Assembly: GCA_964388575.1 (NCBI GenBank)
Contig: CAYMAZ010000013.1
Location: forward strand, 1 to 64,000
Length of the DNA: 64,000 bases
From: CAYMAZ01 sp964388575
Lineage (GTDB): Bacteria; Bacteroidota; Bacteroidia; Bacteroidales; DTU049
Reading direction: 5' to 3'
How positions within the stretch are numbered: the stretch's first letter is position 1; each line of letters begins with the position of its first letter. Of the stretch, positions 17,668 through 26,325 are shown one piece after another. The notes beneath the pieces were generated by a model that ran no database searches, was not told the origin of the DNA, and saw only the letters and a list, made by a program, of their open reading frames with translations. The translations under genes and the position numbers were made by a program.

Positions 17668-18750
17668 TTACTTGGGCGTTTTGTAAATCAGATATCCTGC
17701 AATTATCAAAAAGATAATATTCGGAATCCAAACTGCCAGCAACGGTGGAAAATTGTCCTTTGTTGCAAATGTCGTTGTAACCTGCATAAACAGAATAAAT
17801 CCAAAACTCAGTGATAAGCCGATTCCAAGATGAAGCCCTGTTCCCCCTTTAGATTTACGACTTGATAGTGCAGCTCCTATCAGTGTCAGAATGATTGTGG
17901 CAAACGGAAAAGCGGTTCTTCTGTATTGTTCAACTTCGTAAAAAACAATGCTATCAGATCCTTTAATTTTTTCTCGTTTAATAAAATCTCTCAACTGCGA
18001 AAAATTCATCAGGTCCATCATGTATGTATCCAGTCGGAAATCATTTGGAGTCATATTCAGAGTCGTGTCAATTTCATTGATCCTTGTTATTGTTTCTCGT
18101 TCGTTATCAAATGTTCTGACAATACATCTTTGCAAATTCCAGGTTTGGGCAATGCTGTCCCATTGAATGACATCAGCATGCAGCTTTGATATGAGACCGG
18201 TTTGAAAATCAACAGATTCCAGAGTAAATCTATATCCAATATTATCCTCCAGACTGAATGTTTCCACAAATGCAAAATTCCCCTGACTCAGCTGAAGATG
18301 GATGTTTCGCCCTCTCGTTTTTTGAATCGATTTAACATATTGTTCTTCAAATGCAAGTCTTTTTTTGTTTGCAGGAGGAATCATAAAATTTGATAACCAG
18401 AAATTAAGTATTGCCAGCGCAACAGCCGAAAGAATAAATGGTCTGAGAAGTCTTCTGTAGCTGATACCGCATGTGAGTATGGCTGCAATTTCCATGTTTG
18501 AAGCCATTCGGGATGTGAAATACACAACTGCTATAAATGTGAACAACGGACTGAAAAGATTAACAAAGTATGGTATGAAATTCAGATAGTATTGAAAAAA
18601 AATAGCAGAAAAAGGAGCTTGTCTTTCTATGAAGTCATCAATTTTTTCTGAAATGTCAAAGGCAATGACGATAATAATGATCAGTGCAATTGAGAGAAAA
18701 AAAGTCCCCAAAAATTTCCTGATTATATATATGTCAATCTTTTTTAGCAT
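17668..18750 (-). CDS. LptF/LptG family permease
   Basis: A 360-residue YjgP/YjgQ family protein. Three N-terminal membrane helices (about 15-35, 55-80 and 100-120), a periplasmic beta-jellyroll region (about 125-265) and three C-terminal helices match the LptF/LptG layout. The start MLKKIDIYIIRKFLGTFF is typical. With LptB it extracts lipopolysaccharide from the inner membrane and passes it to the Lpt bridge. I cannot say whether it is F or G. It lies 49 bp downstream of tgt. Confidence 0.88.
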   Translation of the reverse strand: MLKKIDIYIIRKFLGTFFLSIALIIIIVIAFDISEKIDDFIERQAPFSAIFFQYYLNFIPYFVNLFSPLFTFIAVVYFTSRMASNMEIAAILTCGISYRRLLRPFILSAVALAILNFWLSNFMIPPANKKRLAFEEQYVKSIQKTRGRNIHLQLSQGNFAFVETFSLEDNIGYRFTLESVDFQTGLISKLHADVIQWDSIAQTWNLQRCIVRTFDNERETITRINEIDTTLNMTPNDFRLDTYMMDLMNFSQLRDFIKREKIKGSDSIVFYEVEQYRRTAFPFATIILTLIGAALSSRKSKGGTGLHLGIGLSLSFGFILFMQVTTTFATKDNFPPLLAVWIPNIIFLIIAGYLIYKTPK

Positions 18751-18799
18751 TTTTGAATATCGAAGTTTGGAGCTGTGTTGTTCAAATCATGTTATTGGG

Positions 18800-19930
18800 T
18801 TACAATCTGTTTTGTATTTTTGGCAAAATTTCTTTCTTCCATTCACTGAATGTTCCTTCTTCAATTTTTTTACGTGCTGTTTCCATGAGCCAGACGTAAA
18901 ATCTGAGATTATGGATACTGGCAATAACAGGGCCGATCATTTCACCTGAAACAAATGTATGCCTGAGGAAAGCTTTAGAGTATTGATTGTCAACAAATGA
19001 ACTTCCCGATTCATCAATTGAAGAAAAATCAGATTCCCATTTTTTGTTTCGGATGTTGATTATTCCGTTTTCTGTAAAAAGCATTCCGTTTCGTCCGTTT
19101 CTCGTAGGCATAACACAATCAAACATATCAATTCCTTTTGAAATACCTTCAATAAGATTTGCCGGTGTGCCAACTCCCATAAGATAACGTGGTTTGTTCT
19201 CCGGAAGTATTTCATTTACAGTTTCAATCAGGTCGTACATCATTTCAGCAGGTTCTCCAACAGAAAGTCCTCCAATGGCAATGCCTTCAGTATTGAGATC
19301 TGTGATGAATTTTGCAGATTCCTGACGAAGATCATTGTATACACTGCCCTGCACAATTGGAAATAAAGTTTGATTGTATCCGTATAGTGGGTCTGTGTTA
19401 CGGTAATGTTCAAGACCTTTTAGCAGCCATTGATGGGTCAGTTGCATTGATTTTTTTGCATATTCATATTCACAGGGATAGGGAGTGCATTCATCCAGTG
19501 GCATGATGATGTCGTTTCCGAGAACTCGTTGAGTGTCTATGACACTTTCTGGTGTGAAAATGTGTTTGCTTCCATCAATATGTGAACGAAATTCAACTCC
19601 TTCGGGTTTGAGCCTGCGCATTGCTGCAAGGGAAAAAACCTGATAACCACCGCTGTCAGCAAGAATGGGTCTGTTCCATCCGATAAATTTATGAAGTCCC
19701 CCGGCCTGTGATATCACTCCTGTACCTGGGCGCAGGTATAAATGATATGTGTTCCCAAGAATAATCTGAGCATGAATATCTTCAATCAGTGTTGAGAAAT
19801 GAACCCCTTTCACATTACCAAGTGTTCCCACAGGCATGAATACAGGCGTTTGAACAGATCCGTGATCCGTTTTGAATAGTCCGGTTCGTGCGTTCGAATT
19901 TGAGTCTTTGTGTTGAATTCTAAAAAACAT
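18800..19930 (-). CDS. tgt: tRNA-guanine(34) transglycosylase (queuine tRNA-ribosyltransferase)
   Basis: A 376-residue TGT that exchanges guanine 34 for preQ1 in tRNAs with GUN anticodons. Motifs: ILADSGGYQVFSLA (substrate-binding Asp), FPIVQGSVYNDLR, IGGLSVGEP, and MFDCVMPTRNGRNG with the nucleophile Asp. The C-terminal zinc site of E. coli TGT (CxCxxC) is absent: the aligned segment is ESGSSFVDNQYSKAFLRH. From memory, other Bacteroidota TGTs also lack these cysteines. First gene of a pair with the Lpt permease. Confidence 0.95.
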   Translation of the reverse strand: MFFRIQHKDSNSNARTGLFKTDHGSVQTPVFMPVGTLGNVKGVHFSTLIEDIHAQIILGNTYHLYLRPGTGVISQAGGLHKFIGWNRPILADSGGYQVFSLAAMRRLKPEGVEFRSHIDGSKHIFTPESVIDTQRVLGNDIIMPLDECTPYPCEYEYAKKSMQLTHQWLLKGLEHYRNTDPLYGYNQTLFPIVQGSVYNDLRQESAKFITDLNTEGIAIGGLSVGEPAEMMYDLIETVNEILPENKPRYLMGVGTPANLIEGISKGIDMFDCVMPTRNGRNGMLFTENGIINIRNKKWESDFSSIDESGSSFVDNQYSKAFLRHTFVSGEMIGPVIASIHNLRFYVWLMETARKKIEEGTFSEWKKEILPKIQNRL

Positions 19931-19947
19931 GTCTAAATTTCAGAATG

Positions 19948-19955
19948 CAAATTTA
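19948..19955 (-). promoter_or_regulatory. -7 element for tgt
   Basis: On the minus strand TAAATTTG matches TAnnTTTG, 17 bp upstream of the tgt ATG. Confidence 0.55.
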
Positions 19956-20085
19956 CTGTTATTTGTCAAATATCAAAAAGATTGCCGTTTCCTTTGATTT
20001 TTAAATTTGATGTGGTTCAGATTCTATTCTGCTCATGAATCATCTCCAAACAGAGTTTTCTTATCTTGGATTTTGTAAAAAATTG

Positions 20086-20093
20086 TATATTTG
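20086..20093 (+). promoter_or_regulatory. Promoter for feoAB
   Basis: TATATTTG matches TAnnTTTG, with TTG at 20066-20068 and a 17-bp spacer. An alternative TTG start for feoAB at 20091 lies inside it, supporting ATG 20127. Confidence 0.65.
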
Positions 20094-20126
20094 CAATCCT
20101 TATTTGGTTTTACTTTAAATTACGAC

Positions 20127-22679
20127 ATGACTCTTTACGACCTGAATCCCGGAGAAAAAGCAATTGTTATGAAAATCAACGGAAGCGGATCATTTCGCAA
20201 ACGTTTGATAGATATGGGTTTTACAGTGGGAAGAGAAGTAGAGGTTGTGAAAAAAGCTCCCCTGCAAGATCCCATTCAATATCAGATTATGGGGTATGAA
20301 GTGTCCCTGAGAGGAGAGGAGGCAAAACAGATAGACATTGTTGATTTAATTAATCCGGATTCCGGGATTTTCCGAAATGTTGATTTCAACGGAATCAACA
20401 CAACTGAAACGGTATCTCCAGCTAGAGAGAAATCCAAAGATAAAGTGATTAATGTTATCCTTGTTGGAAATCCCAATTGTGGCAAAACAACAATTTTTAA
20501 TTATATTTCCGGTTCAAGAGAAAATGTTGGAAATTATCCTGGTGTAACGGTTGATGCCAAGAGAACTCAGTTTAAATATCGTGACTATAAGATCAGATTG
20601 ATTGATCTTCCCGGAACATATTCAATTTCAGCTTACACACCTGAAGAGGTTTTTGTCAGACAATTTCTGACCAGTGAAAAAACAGATATTGTCATTAATG
20701 TTGTTGATTGTTCCAATCTTGAAAGAAATCTGTATCTGACTACTCAGCTTCTTGATCTTGATCTGAGAATGGTGATGAGTCTGAATATGTATGATGAATT
20801 GAAAGAACAGGGAGACGAGTTTAACTATCTGCATTTCTCTGAAATGATTGGTGTTCCGGCAGTTCCTACTGTGGGGAAGAAGGGTGAGGGGATGAAGGAG
20901 TTGCTTGATAAGGTCATTCAGGTATTTGAACATAACGATCCTGTTGTCAGACACATCCATATTTATTACGGGACTGTCATTGAAGAATCTATTGAGAAAC
21001 TTGAAAAGATGATCATTGAATCCGGTCACTTTCCCCTGCATATTCATACCCGTTTCATTGCACTCAAGTTACTCGAAAAGGATACTGAGTATATCCGTGA
21101 AGTCAGCTCAAATGATTCTCTGGAGCCATTAAAGGAACTTGTTTTCAGAGAAATTGAGCGAATTGAGAATACTTTTTCTGATGATTCTGAAAACATTACA
21201 GCTGAATTGAGGTACGGTTTTATCCATGGTGCTTTAAAAGAAACATTCAAACAGAAGTCAGTGAATAAAACTGGTCAAACAAAAAGCCGAAAGCTTGATA
21301 AAATTTTTACACATAAATTTTTCGGATTGCCAATATTCATGTTCTTTCTTTGGTTGATGTTTTACAGCACATTTACAATCGGAGGCTTTTTTATGGAATG
21401 GATAGAAGCTGGAGTTTCACTGCTTGGTGAGCTTTTTGTCCGATTCATCCCCGAAGGCGTATTTCAGGATATTCTTGTCGAAGGAGTGATTGGAGGAGTG
21501 GGAGGCGTGATTGTCTTTTTGCCGAACATCATTATTTTATTTTTGTTTATTGCATTTATGGAAGGAACAGGGTATATGTCCCGAATTGCATTTATTATGG
21601 ATCGCCTGATGCATAAAATTGGGCTCCATGGAAAGTCATTCATTCCACTTATCATGGGATTTGGCTGTAATGTTCCTGCGATTATGGCAACACGGACACT
21701 TGAAAACAAATCAGATAGAATTCTGACCATGCTGATTATTCCTCTGATGTCATGTAGTGCCAGATTGCCTGTGTATGTTCTGCTGATATCTGCTTTTTTC
21801 CCCGCAAGACCTGCATTGATGCTGATGTTGATCTATTTTATGGGAATTATTTTTGCTGCTTTTTTTGCACTGATATTTAAAAAATTATTTTTCAATAAAA
21901 CCGAAGCACCTTTTGTTATGGAGCTTCCTCCCTACAGAATGCCCACATTAAGGGCAACATACATTTATATGTGGCTTCGTGCTTCTCAATATCTCAAAAA
22001 AATGGGGGGGATCATTCTGATTGCATCACTTGTGATATGGGTACTTGGTTATTTCCCCCGTAATATAGAGTTTTCAAAAGATTACAATGCTCAGATTCAG
22101 GAAGTGAATATGAAGTACGACAATATTACGGGTCAAGGATATTCACCGGATTCATTGAATGTTCTGAAAGAAAACAGACTGAATGAATTATCTGCAATTG
22201 TTCACGAACGGGAGCTTGAGCGTCATTCCAAAACATATATTGGCTTGCTGGGCAGAATGATTGAACCTATTATGTCTCCCCTCGGAATGGANNNNNNNNN
22301 NAGTATTGCTCTGCTCTCCGGATTCCCTGCAAAAGAAGTCATTATAAGTACTATGGGCGTTCTATTTCAGGATTATGAGCTCGATCCAAACAATCCCGAT
22401 CCCGACCATCCGAAGGTGAAAATTGCATCTCTTGACAAAAGACTCAAACATGCAGTTTTTATGGATACAGAAGACAGCGGTAAACCACTTTTTTCCAAAG
22501 TTTCTGCATTTGCCTTTCTGTTATTTGTCTTGTTTTATTTTCCATGCACTGCCTCTGTCGTGGCAATTAAAAAAGAATCTGCCAAATGGTCATATACCAT
22601 TTTATCAATTATGTACACAACAGGTTTTGCCTGGCTGATTGCTTTTCTGACAAATATGATCGGAAATTTAATCGTATAA
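20127..22679 (+). CDS. feoB: FeoA-FeoB fusion ferrous iron transporter
   Basis: An 850-residue protein that imports Fe2+ across the inner membrane. Residues about 1-76 are a FeoA (SH3-like) domain (MTLYDLNPGEKAIVMKI). A linker leads to the GTPase: G1 GNPNCGKTT near 114, G2 NYPGVTVD, G3 DLPGTYS and G4 NMYD. After about residue 385 come the membrane helices with the gate motifs FGCNVPAIMATRT and FPAKEVIIST. Ten N at 22292-22301 hide part of codons 722-725 (the first keeps GA), but the frame is kept. Fusion of FeoA to FeoB is common in Bacteroidota. Confidence 0.94.
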   Translation: MTLYDLNPGEKAIVMKINGSGSFRKRLIDMGFTVGREVEVVKKAPLQDPIQYQIMGYEVSLRGEEAKQIDIVDLINPDSGIFRNVDFNGINTTETVSPAREKSKDKVINVILVGNPNCGKTTIFNYISGSRENVGNYPGVTVDAKRTQFKYRDYKIRLIDLPGTYSISAYTPEEVFVRQFLTSEKTDIVINVVDCSNLERNLYLTTQLLDLDLRMVMSLNMYDELKEQGDEFNYLHFSEMIGVPAVPTVGKKGEGMKELLDKVIQVFEHNDPVVRHIHIYYGTVIEESIEKLEKMIIESGHFPLHIHTRFIALKLLEKDTEYIREVSSNDSLEPLKELVFREIERIENTFSDDSENITAELRYGFIHGALKETFKQKSVNKTGQTKSRKLDKIFTHKFFGLPIFMFFLWLMFYSTFTIGGFFMEWIEAGVSLLGELFVRFIPEGVFQDILVEGVIGGVGGVIVFLPNIIILFLFIAFMEGTGYMSRIAFIMDRLMHKIGLHGKSFIPLIMGFGCNVPAIMATRTLENKSDRILTMLIIPLMSCSARLPVYVLLISAFFPARPALMLMLIYFMGIIFAAFFALIFKKLFFNKTEAPFVMELPPYRMPTLRATYIYMWLRASQYLKKMGGIILIASLVIWVLGYFPRNIEFSKDYNAQIQEVNMKYDNITGQGYSPDSLNVLKENRLNELSAIVHERELERHSKTYIGLLGRMIEPIMSPLGMXXXXSIALLSGFPAKEVIISTMGVLFQDYELDPNNPDPDHPKVKIASLDKRLKHAVFMDTEDSGKPLFSKVSAFAFLLFVLFYFPCTASVVAIKKESAKWSYTILSIMYTTGFAWLIAFLTNMIGNLIV
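22292..22301. other. Assembly gap of 10 N inside feoAB
   Basis: Ten undetermined bases. The flanking frame reads PLGM, then GAN NNN NNN NNN, then SIALLSGF. Homologues usually have four residues like D-W-K-M before SIALL, so the placeholder length agrees with the true gap and the first codon GAN permits Asp. Confidence 0.95.
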
Positions 22680-22724
22680 TTTCATATTTTATCTAAAAAT
22701 ATTGAATATAAAAAGAAATATTAT

Positions 22725-22732
22725 TATATTTG
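22725..22732 (+). promoter_or_regulatory. -7 element for the tandem lipoprotein genes
   Basis: TATATTTG matches TAnnTTTG, 25 bp upstream of ATG 22758, with a TTG at 22702-22704. Confidence 0.55.
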
Positions 22733-22757
22733 CAATATAATATAAATAAATATTTCC

Positions 22758-23228
22758 ATGAAAAAATTCAATTTTATCGGTTTTATTGTTTTGGCAATTG
22801 TTATTATTGCTGCTTCCTGTCAGAAGGAAGAAGATCCCCCTGCTCAGGTTACAAAATACAAATCTACTCTTACGGGCTTTGCGTATGCTCAACTTGATGA
22901 AACAATTCAGGGTATGGAGTTAGTTCCTCAGGGAACCAGAATTTTCGCTATAGTTCCAACTCAGCAGCTTATACTGACTCCTGATCCAAATACTGTTTAT
23001 CCAAATAAGATTTATGAGACTACAGTAGGAGCTGATGGAAAATATTCATTCACATTCGATGTTGGGTGCAATGGTGAAGTTCAGACTATGCTCTATGCAA
23101 ATGATTTTGAATATGATAGAATTATAAGTCCCTCAGTGACCGAGCTAACATATTATAACATGTCAGCTATCGGTGTCATTCTTATTCCGAAACAAACAAA
23201 AATATTTAATATTCAATTTACATACTAA
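22758..23228 (+). CDS. Lipoprotein of unknown function, first of a tandem pair
   Basis: A 156-residue protein with a lipoprotein signal (hydrophobic 5-20, then AASC). The mature part begins with an acidic linker (QKEEDPP) and one beta-rich domain holding LTGFAYAQLDETIQG, VPQGTRIFAI and VGADGKYSFTFDVG. The last motif resembles carboxypeptidase-regulatory-like surface domains, but I do not assign one. It is a clear paralogue of the next gene, 3 bp downstream. Its position behind feoAB does not prove an iron role. Confidence 0.75.
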   Translation: MKKFNFIGFIVLAIVIIAASCQKEEDPPAQVTKYKSTLTGFAYAQLDETIQGMELVPQGTRIFAIVPTQQLILTPDPNTVYPNKIYETTVGADGKYSFTFDVGCNGEVQTMLYANDFEYDRIISPSVTELTYYNMSAIGVILIPKQTKIFNIQFTY

Positions 23229-23231
23229 ATC

Positions 23232-23693
23232 ATGAAAAATTCAAAAATTAATATATGTACTTTGGTTGCATTAATCTTTTTGATTTCATGCAACAAAGAA
23301 GAAACAGAAAAAACACCGAATACAGCAGTCAAATCTACAATAGCAGGGGTTGCATATGCCGATCTTGATATGACAGAACCTGGTTATGAGTATGCACCTC
23401 AGGGTACGAGGATTTTTGTTGCTTATTCAATACAACAGGTTATTGATGATCCGGTTCCAAATACAACCTATCCGATAAAGTTTTTCGAAACGGTTGTAGG
23501 ACCTGATGGAAAATACTCTATCACTTTTGATGTCGGCAACAATCCTTTAATGATTGCTGTTTATGCTGATCAATTTTTGTATGATAAAATCATTGCTCCC
23601 TCACTGACTGAAACGACCACTTATGTTATGCCAATGCTTAACATTTTGATTATGCCCGGACAGTCAAGAATGCATAATATTTATTACATTTAA
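23232..23693 (+). CDS. Lipoprotein of unknown function, second of a tandem pair
   Basis: A 153-residue protein with lipobox LISC. It shares with the upstream copy the order KST-x-G-x-AYA-x-LD, PQGTRIF, PNTxYPxKxxET, VGPDGKYSITFDVG, YAxxFxYDxIIxPSxTE and a hydrophobic C-terminal strand. The duplication covers the whole gene, and the two copies have diverged considerably. Same operon as the first copy; a terminator follows. Confidence 0.75.
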   Translation: MKNSKINICTLVALIFLISCNKEETEKTPNTAVKSTIAGVAYADLDMTEPGYEYAPQGTRIFVAYSIQQVIDDPVPNTTYPIKFFETVVGPDGKYSITFDVGNNPLMIAVYADQFLYDKIIAPSLTETTTYVMPMLNILIMPGQSRMHNIYYI

Positions 23694-23694
23694 T

Positions 23695-23729
23695 AAAAAA
23701 AAAACTGATGATTGCATCAGGTTTTTTTA
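23695..23729. terminator. Bidirectional terminator between lipoproteins and trxB
   Basis: Stem CTGATG / CATCAG with loop ATTG is flanked by a run of A before and seven T after, so it can work for both converging genes. Confidence 0.7.
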
Positions 23730-23748
23730 AGATGTTTTTATAATCAGA

Positions 23749-24693
23749 TTATTCGAACGAAAGAAATCGTTCGGCTTCAATAGCAGCCATACAACCACTT
23801 CCGGCAGCTGTTACGGCTTGTCTGTAGTAGTGATCCTGAATATCACCGGCAGCAAAAACACCATCTACACTTGTTTTAGTTGATCCTGGAAATGTTTTGA
23901 TATAGCCGTTTTCGTGGAGTTCGAGTTGGCCTGTAAACAGATCAGAGTTGGGTTTGTGTCCGATTGCAATGAAAACGCCTTCTACATTCAGCTTTTTCTC
24001 TTCTCCTGTTTGGACATTCTGAATAATCACACCATTGACAGACTTGGTAAACCCCTGTTCAATTCCGACAATTTCCCTGATGACACTATTCCATTGAGGT
24101 TCAATGTTCGGAGTCTCAAACACTTTATTTTGCATGGCTTTGCTTGCGCGCAATTCATCACGACGGTGAATCAGATACACTGTTCTGCAAAGTTTTGAAA
24201 GATATGTCGCTTCTTCAGCTGCAGTATCACCACCTCCGACAATTGCCACGTCTTTTCCTCTGTAGAAGAACCCGTCGCATGTGGCACATGCAGAAACGCC
24301 AAAACCATTAAATTTATTTTCGGATTCAATCCCGAGCCATTTTGCTGAAGCTCCGGTAGCAATGATTACTGTTTCTGCTTCGATGTTACTTCCTGATTCG
24401 TCTGTACAGATAAAAGGGCGCTTAGATAAATCAACTTTTGTGATCATTCCTGAGCGGATATCTGTTTCGAAACGTGCAGCTTGTTTTTTCAAATCAGACA
24501 TAAGTTCGGGGCCCTGAACACCATCAGGATATCCCGGGAAATTTTCAACTTCGGTTGTAATTGTGAGCTGTCCTCCGGGTTGTAGACCTTCATATAAAAC
24601 AGGTTTCAGGTCAGCTCTGGCGGCATAAATGGCAGCAGTATATCCGGCTGGTCCTGATCCGATAATTAAACATTTGGTTTTTTCCATATTCAT
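23749..24693 (-). CDS. trxB: Thioredoxin-disulfide reductase
   Basis: A 314-residue flavoprotein that reduces thioredoxin with NADPH. FAD-binding motif IGSGPAGYTAAIYAARA at the N-terminus, redox-active CATC in SACATCDGFFYRG near residue 138, NADPH motif VGGGDTAAEEA, and C-terminal FAD contact FAAGDIQDHYYRQAVTAAG. Normal length. A second Met at residue 3 (ATG 24687) is an equally plausible start. Confidence 0.95.
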   Translation of the reverse strand: MNMEKTKCLIIGSGPAGYTAAIYAARADLKPVLYEGLQPGGQLTITTEVENFPGYPDGVQGPELMSDLKKQAARFETDIRSGMITKVDLSKRPFICTDESGSNIEAETVIIATGASAKWLGIESENKFNGFGVSACATCDGFFYRGKDVAIVGGGDTAAEEATYLSKLCRTVYLIHRRDELRASKAMQNKVFETPNIEPQWNSVIREIVGIEQGFTKSVNGVIIQNVQTGEEKKLNVEGVFIAIGHKPNSDLFTGQLELHENGYIKTFPGSTKTSVDGVFAAGDIQDHYYRQAVTAAGSGCMAAIEAERFLSFE

Positions 24694-24721
24694 ATTGTTT
24701 AAAAATTATCTAAAAAGTTTA

Positions 24722-24729
24722 CAAAGTTA
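24722..24729 (-). promoter_or_regulatory. -7 element for trxB
   Basis: On the minus strand TAACTTTG matches TAnnTTTG, about 28 bp upstream of the first ATG. Confidence 0.55.
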
Positions 24730-24753
24730 CAAAATTTGATAGAAATTAAATGC

Positions 24754-24790
24754 AAAAAAACACCGGCAAGAAGCGAACTCAATGCCGGTG
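24754..24790 (-). terminator. Rho-independent terminator of rnpB
   Basis: On the minus strand an 8-bp perfect stem (CACCGGCA / TGCCGGTG) with a 14-nt loop is followed by seven T. It lies 10 bp after the RNase P RNA 3' end. Confidence 0.8.
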
Positions 24791-24799
24791 GGAATTGTT

Positions 24800-25147
24800 G
24801 TTTCATAAGCCGGATTCTGTATCTCAGAAGAGATGCTGTCATTTATCTGGGCTTATTGTCACCAATAAACTCAATCAGCCTACCCCCCGGCATCGGACAG
24901 GCTGCCCTTGATTGCCGGTATATTTGGCCTTTCAACACATAGGGTTTACCCCAACTTACGGTCACCCGAAAGTTGCGTGAGCTCTTACCTCACGTTTTCA
25001 CCCTTATCATAACGTTTCCGCTATGACGGTTATTTTCTGCGGCACTTTCCGTTGGCCTTTCCTTGCCACCTTCCCGTTAGGAAGTATGTTGCCTTGTGTT
25101 GTCCGGACTTTCCTCCGTATAACTGAATATACGACGACAGCTGAAAC
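24800..25147 (-). ncRNA. rnpB: RNase P RNA (bacterial type A-like)
   Basis: The minus strand carries the universal 5' core GAGGAAAGTCCGGAC and the 3' core ACAGAATCCGGCTTA. The ends pair as P1 (GTTTCA / TGAAAC), and a P3-like hairpin CGTATA / TATACG lies just after the 5' end. The boundaries come from P1 pairing and are good to a few bases. About 348 nt, normal for the class. It is the catalytic RNA that trims tRNA 5' leaders. Confidence 0.93.
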
Positions 25148-25153
25148 AAGATG

Positions 25154-25161
25154 CAAAATTA
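25154..25161 (-). promoter_or_regulatory. -7 element for rnpB
   Basis: On the minus strand TAATTTTG matches TAnnTTTG and ends 6 nt before the deduced RNA 5' end, as expected for transcription starting at P1. Confidence 0.65.
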
Positions 25162-25207
25162 CAAAAAAACAGCGACGAAAGCAAAATACAAACATCGCAT
25201 GATTTGT

Positions 25208-26230
25208 TTATGAACGAATAAAATCACCAGGATTCAGGTTGGAAAAAATGTTCTTTTTTTTCAGATAATAGTCTATGACAATGGATTTTTTATATATGTA
25301 TTTTCTTGAAAATTCAGGATTCAGCTTACGTTTGTACTTGTGTTTCCGGAAAGAAAAATACGAATGAAGTTGTGCCCTGAATACAGCACAAAAATCTCCT
25401 GAGTGTCCCTCTGTCAGGAACTTAGCCGCAGCAATCCAGTCCAGAAAAAGGCGAACTGCGAGAGATGTAAATAACATATTTCCGGGCAGATTTTTGTACA
25501 AAAGGATGTAATTATTTCTGAAGTTGAGATATGTCTTGTGAGATGATTTTTTCGGAAGGGTTCCGCCTCCGATGTGAAACACTTTACTTTGTGGAACGAC
25601 AACCACTCTTTTTCCATGATTGTGAATCCTCCAGCAAAAGTCAATTTCTTCCATGTGAGCAAAAAAGTCAGTATCCAGTCCACCCAGTTCTTGGTAGATT
25701 TTACTCCGGATTACCACACATGCACCTGAAGCCCAGAAGATATCAGTAATGTCATTGTACTGACCCTGATCTTTTTCCAGAGTGTTGAACAACCTTCCAC
25801 GGCAAAAAGGAAATCCCATCTTGTCAATGAAGCCTCCTGAAGCTCCGGCATACTCAAACATTGATCGGTTGTTATAATCTATGATTTTAGGCTGACAGGC
25901 AGCAATGTTTTCATCAGAGTCCATGATATCAATCAGGGGTTGAAGCCAGCCCGATTCAACTTCGATGTCTGAGTTCAGTAATACGTAGTATTTCGAATCA
26001 ATCTGGGATAATGCTTCATTATATCCGCCGGCAAATCCCAAATTCTGTTTATTGATAATTATTCTGATTTCAGGATATCGGGTTTTCAGAAATTCAACAG
26101 AATCATCAGTTGATGCATTATCAGCAACGATAAGTTCTGCATTTGGAGTTCGTTCAACTAGGAGTGGAAGAAACTTTTCGAGGAAAGTTTTTCCGTTCCA
26201 GTTTAGAATGACAACTGCTACTCCTGTCAA
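25208..26230 (-). CDS. Family 2 glycosyltransferase
   Basis: A 340-residue GT-A fold transferase. VVILNWNGKTFLEKFLP at the N-terminus, DNASTDDSVEFL near residue 37, NLGFAGGYNEAL near 63, and the metal-binding LLNSDIEV near 84. The later HMEEIDFCWRIHNHG is the acceptor-side motif of rhamnosyltransferase-like GT2 enzymes. Likely transfers a sugar to a cell-surface polysaccharide; donor and acceptor unknown. Last gene of the minus-strand run from parA, 95 bp after lepB. Confidence 0.88.
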   Translation of the reverse strand: MTGVAVVILNWNGKTFLEKFLPLLVERTPNAELIVADNASTDDSVEFLKTRYPEIRIIINKQNLGFAGGYNEALSQIDSKYYVLLNSDIEVESGWLQPLIDIMDSDENIAACQPKIIDYNNRSMFEYAGASGGFIDKMGFPFCRGRLFNTLEKDQGQYNDITDIFWASGACVVIRSKIYQELGGLDTDFFAHMEEIDFCWRIHNHGKRVVVVPQSKVFHIGGGTLPKKSSHKTYLNFRNNYILLYKNLPGNMLFTSLAVRLFLDWIAAAKFLTEGHSGDFCAVFRAQLHSYFSFRKHKYKRKLNPEFSRKYIYKKSIVIDYYLKKKNIFSNLNPGDFIRS

Positions 26231-26325
26231 GTTATTTTGAATTTAAATGTTTTGCAAAGTAACAATTTTTTTCTGGATGTTATTGAAAACCATCAATGGA
26301 GACAAACTGTAAATTGAGTTCATTT

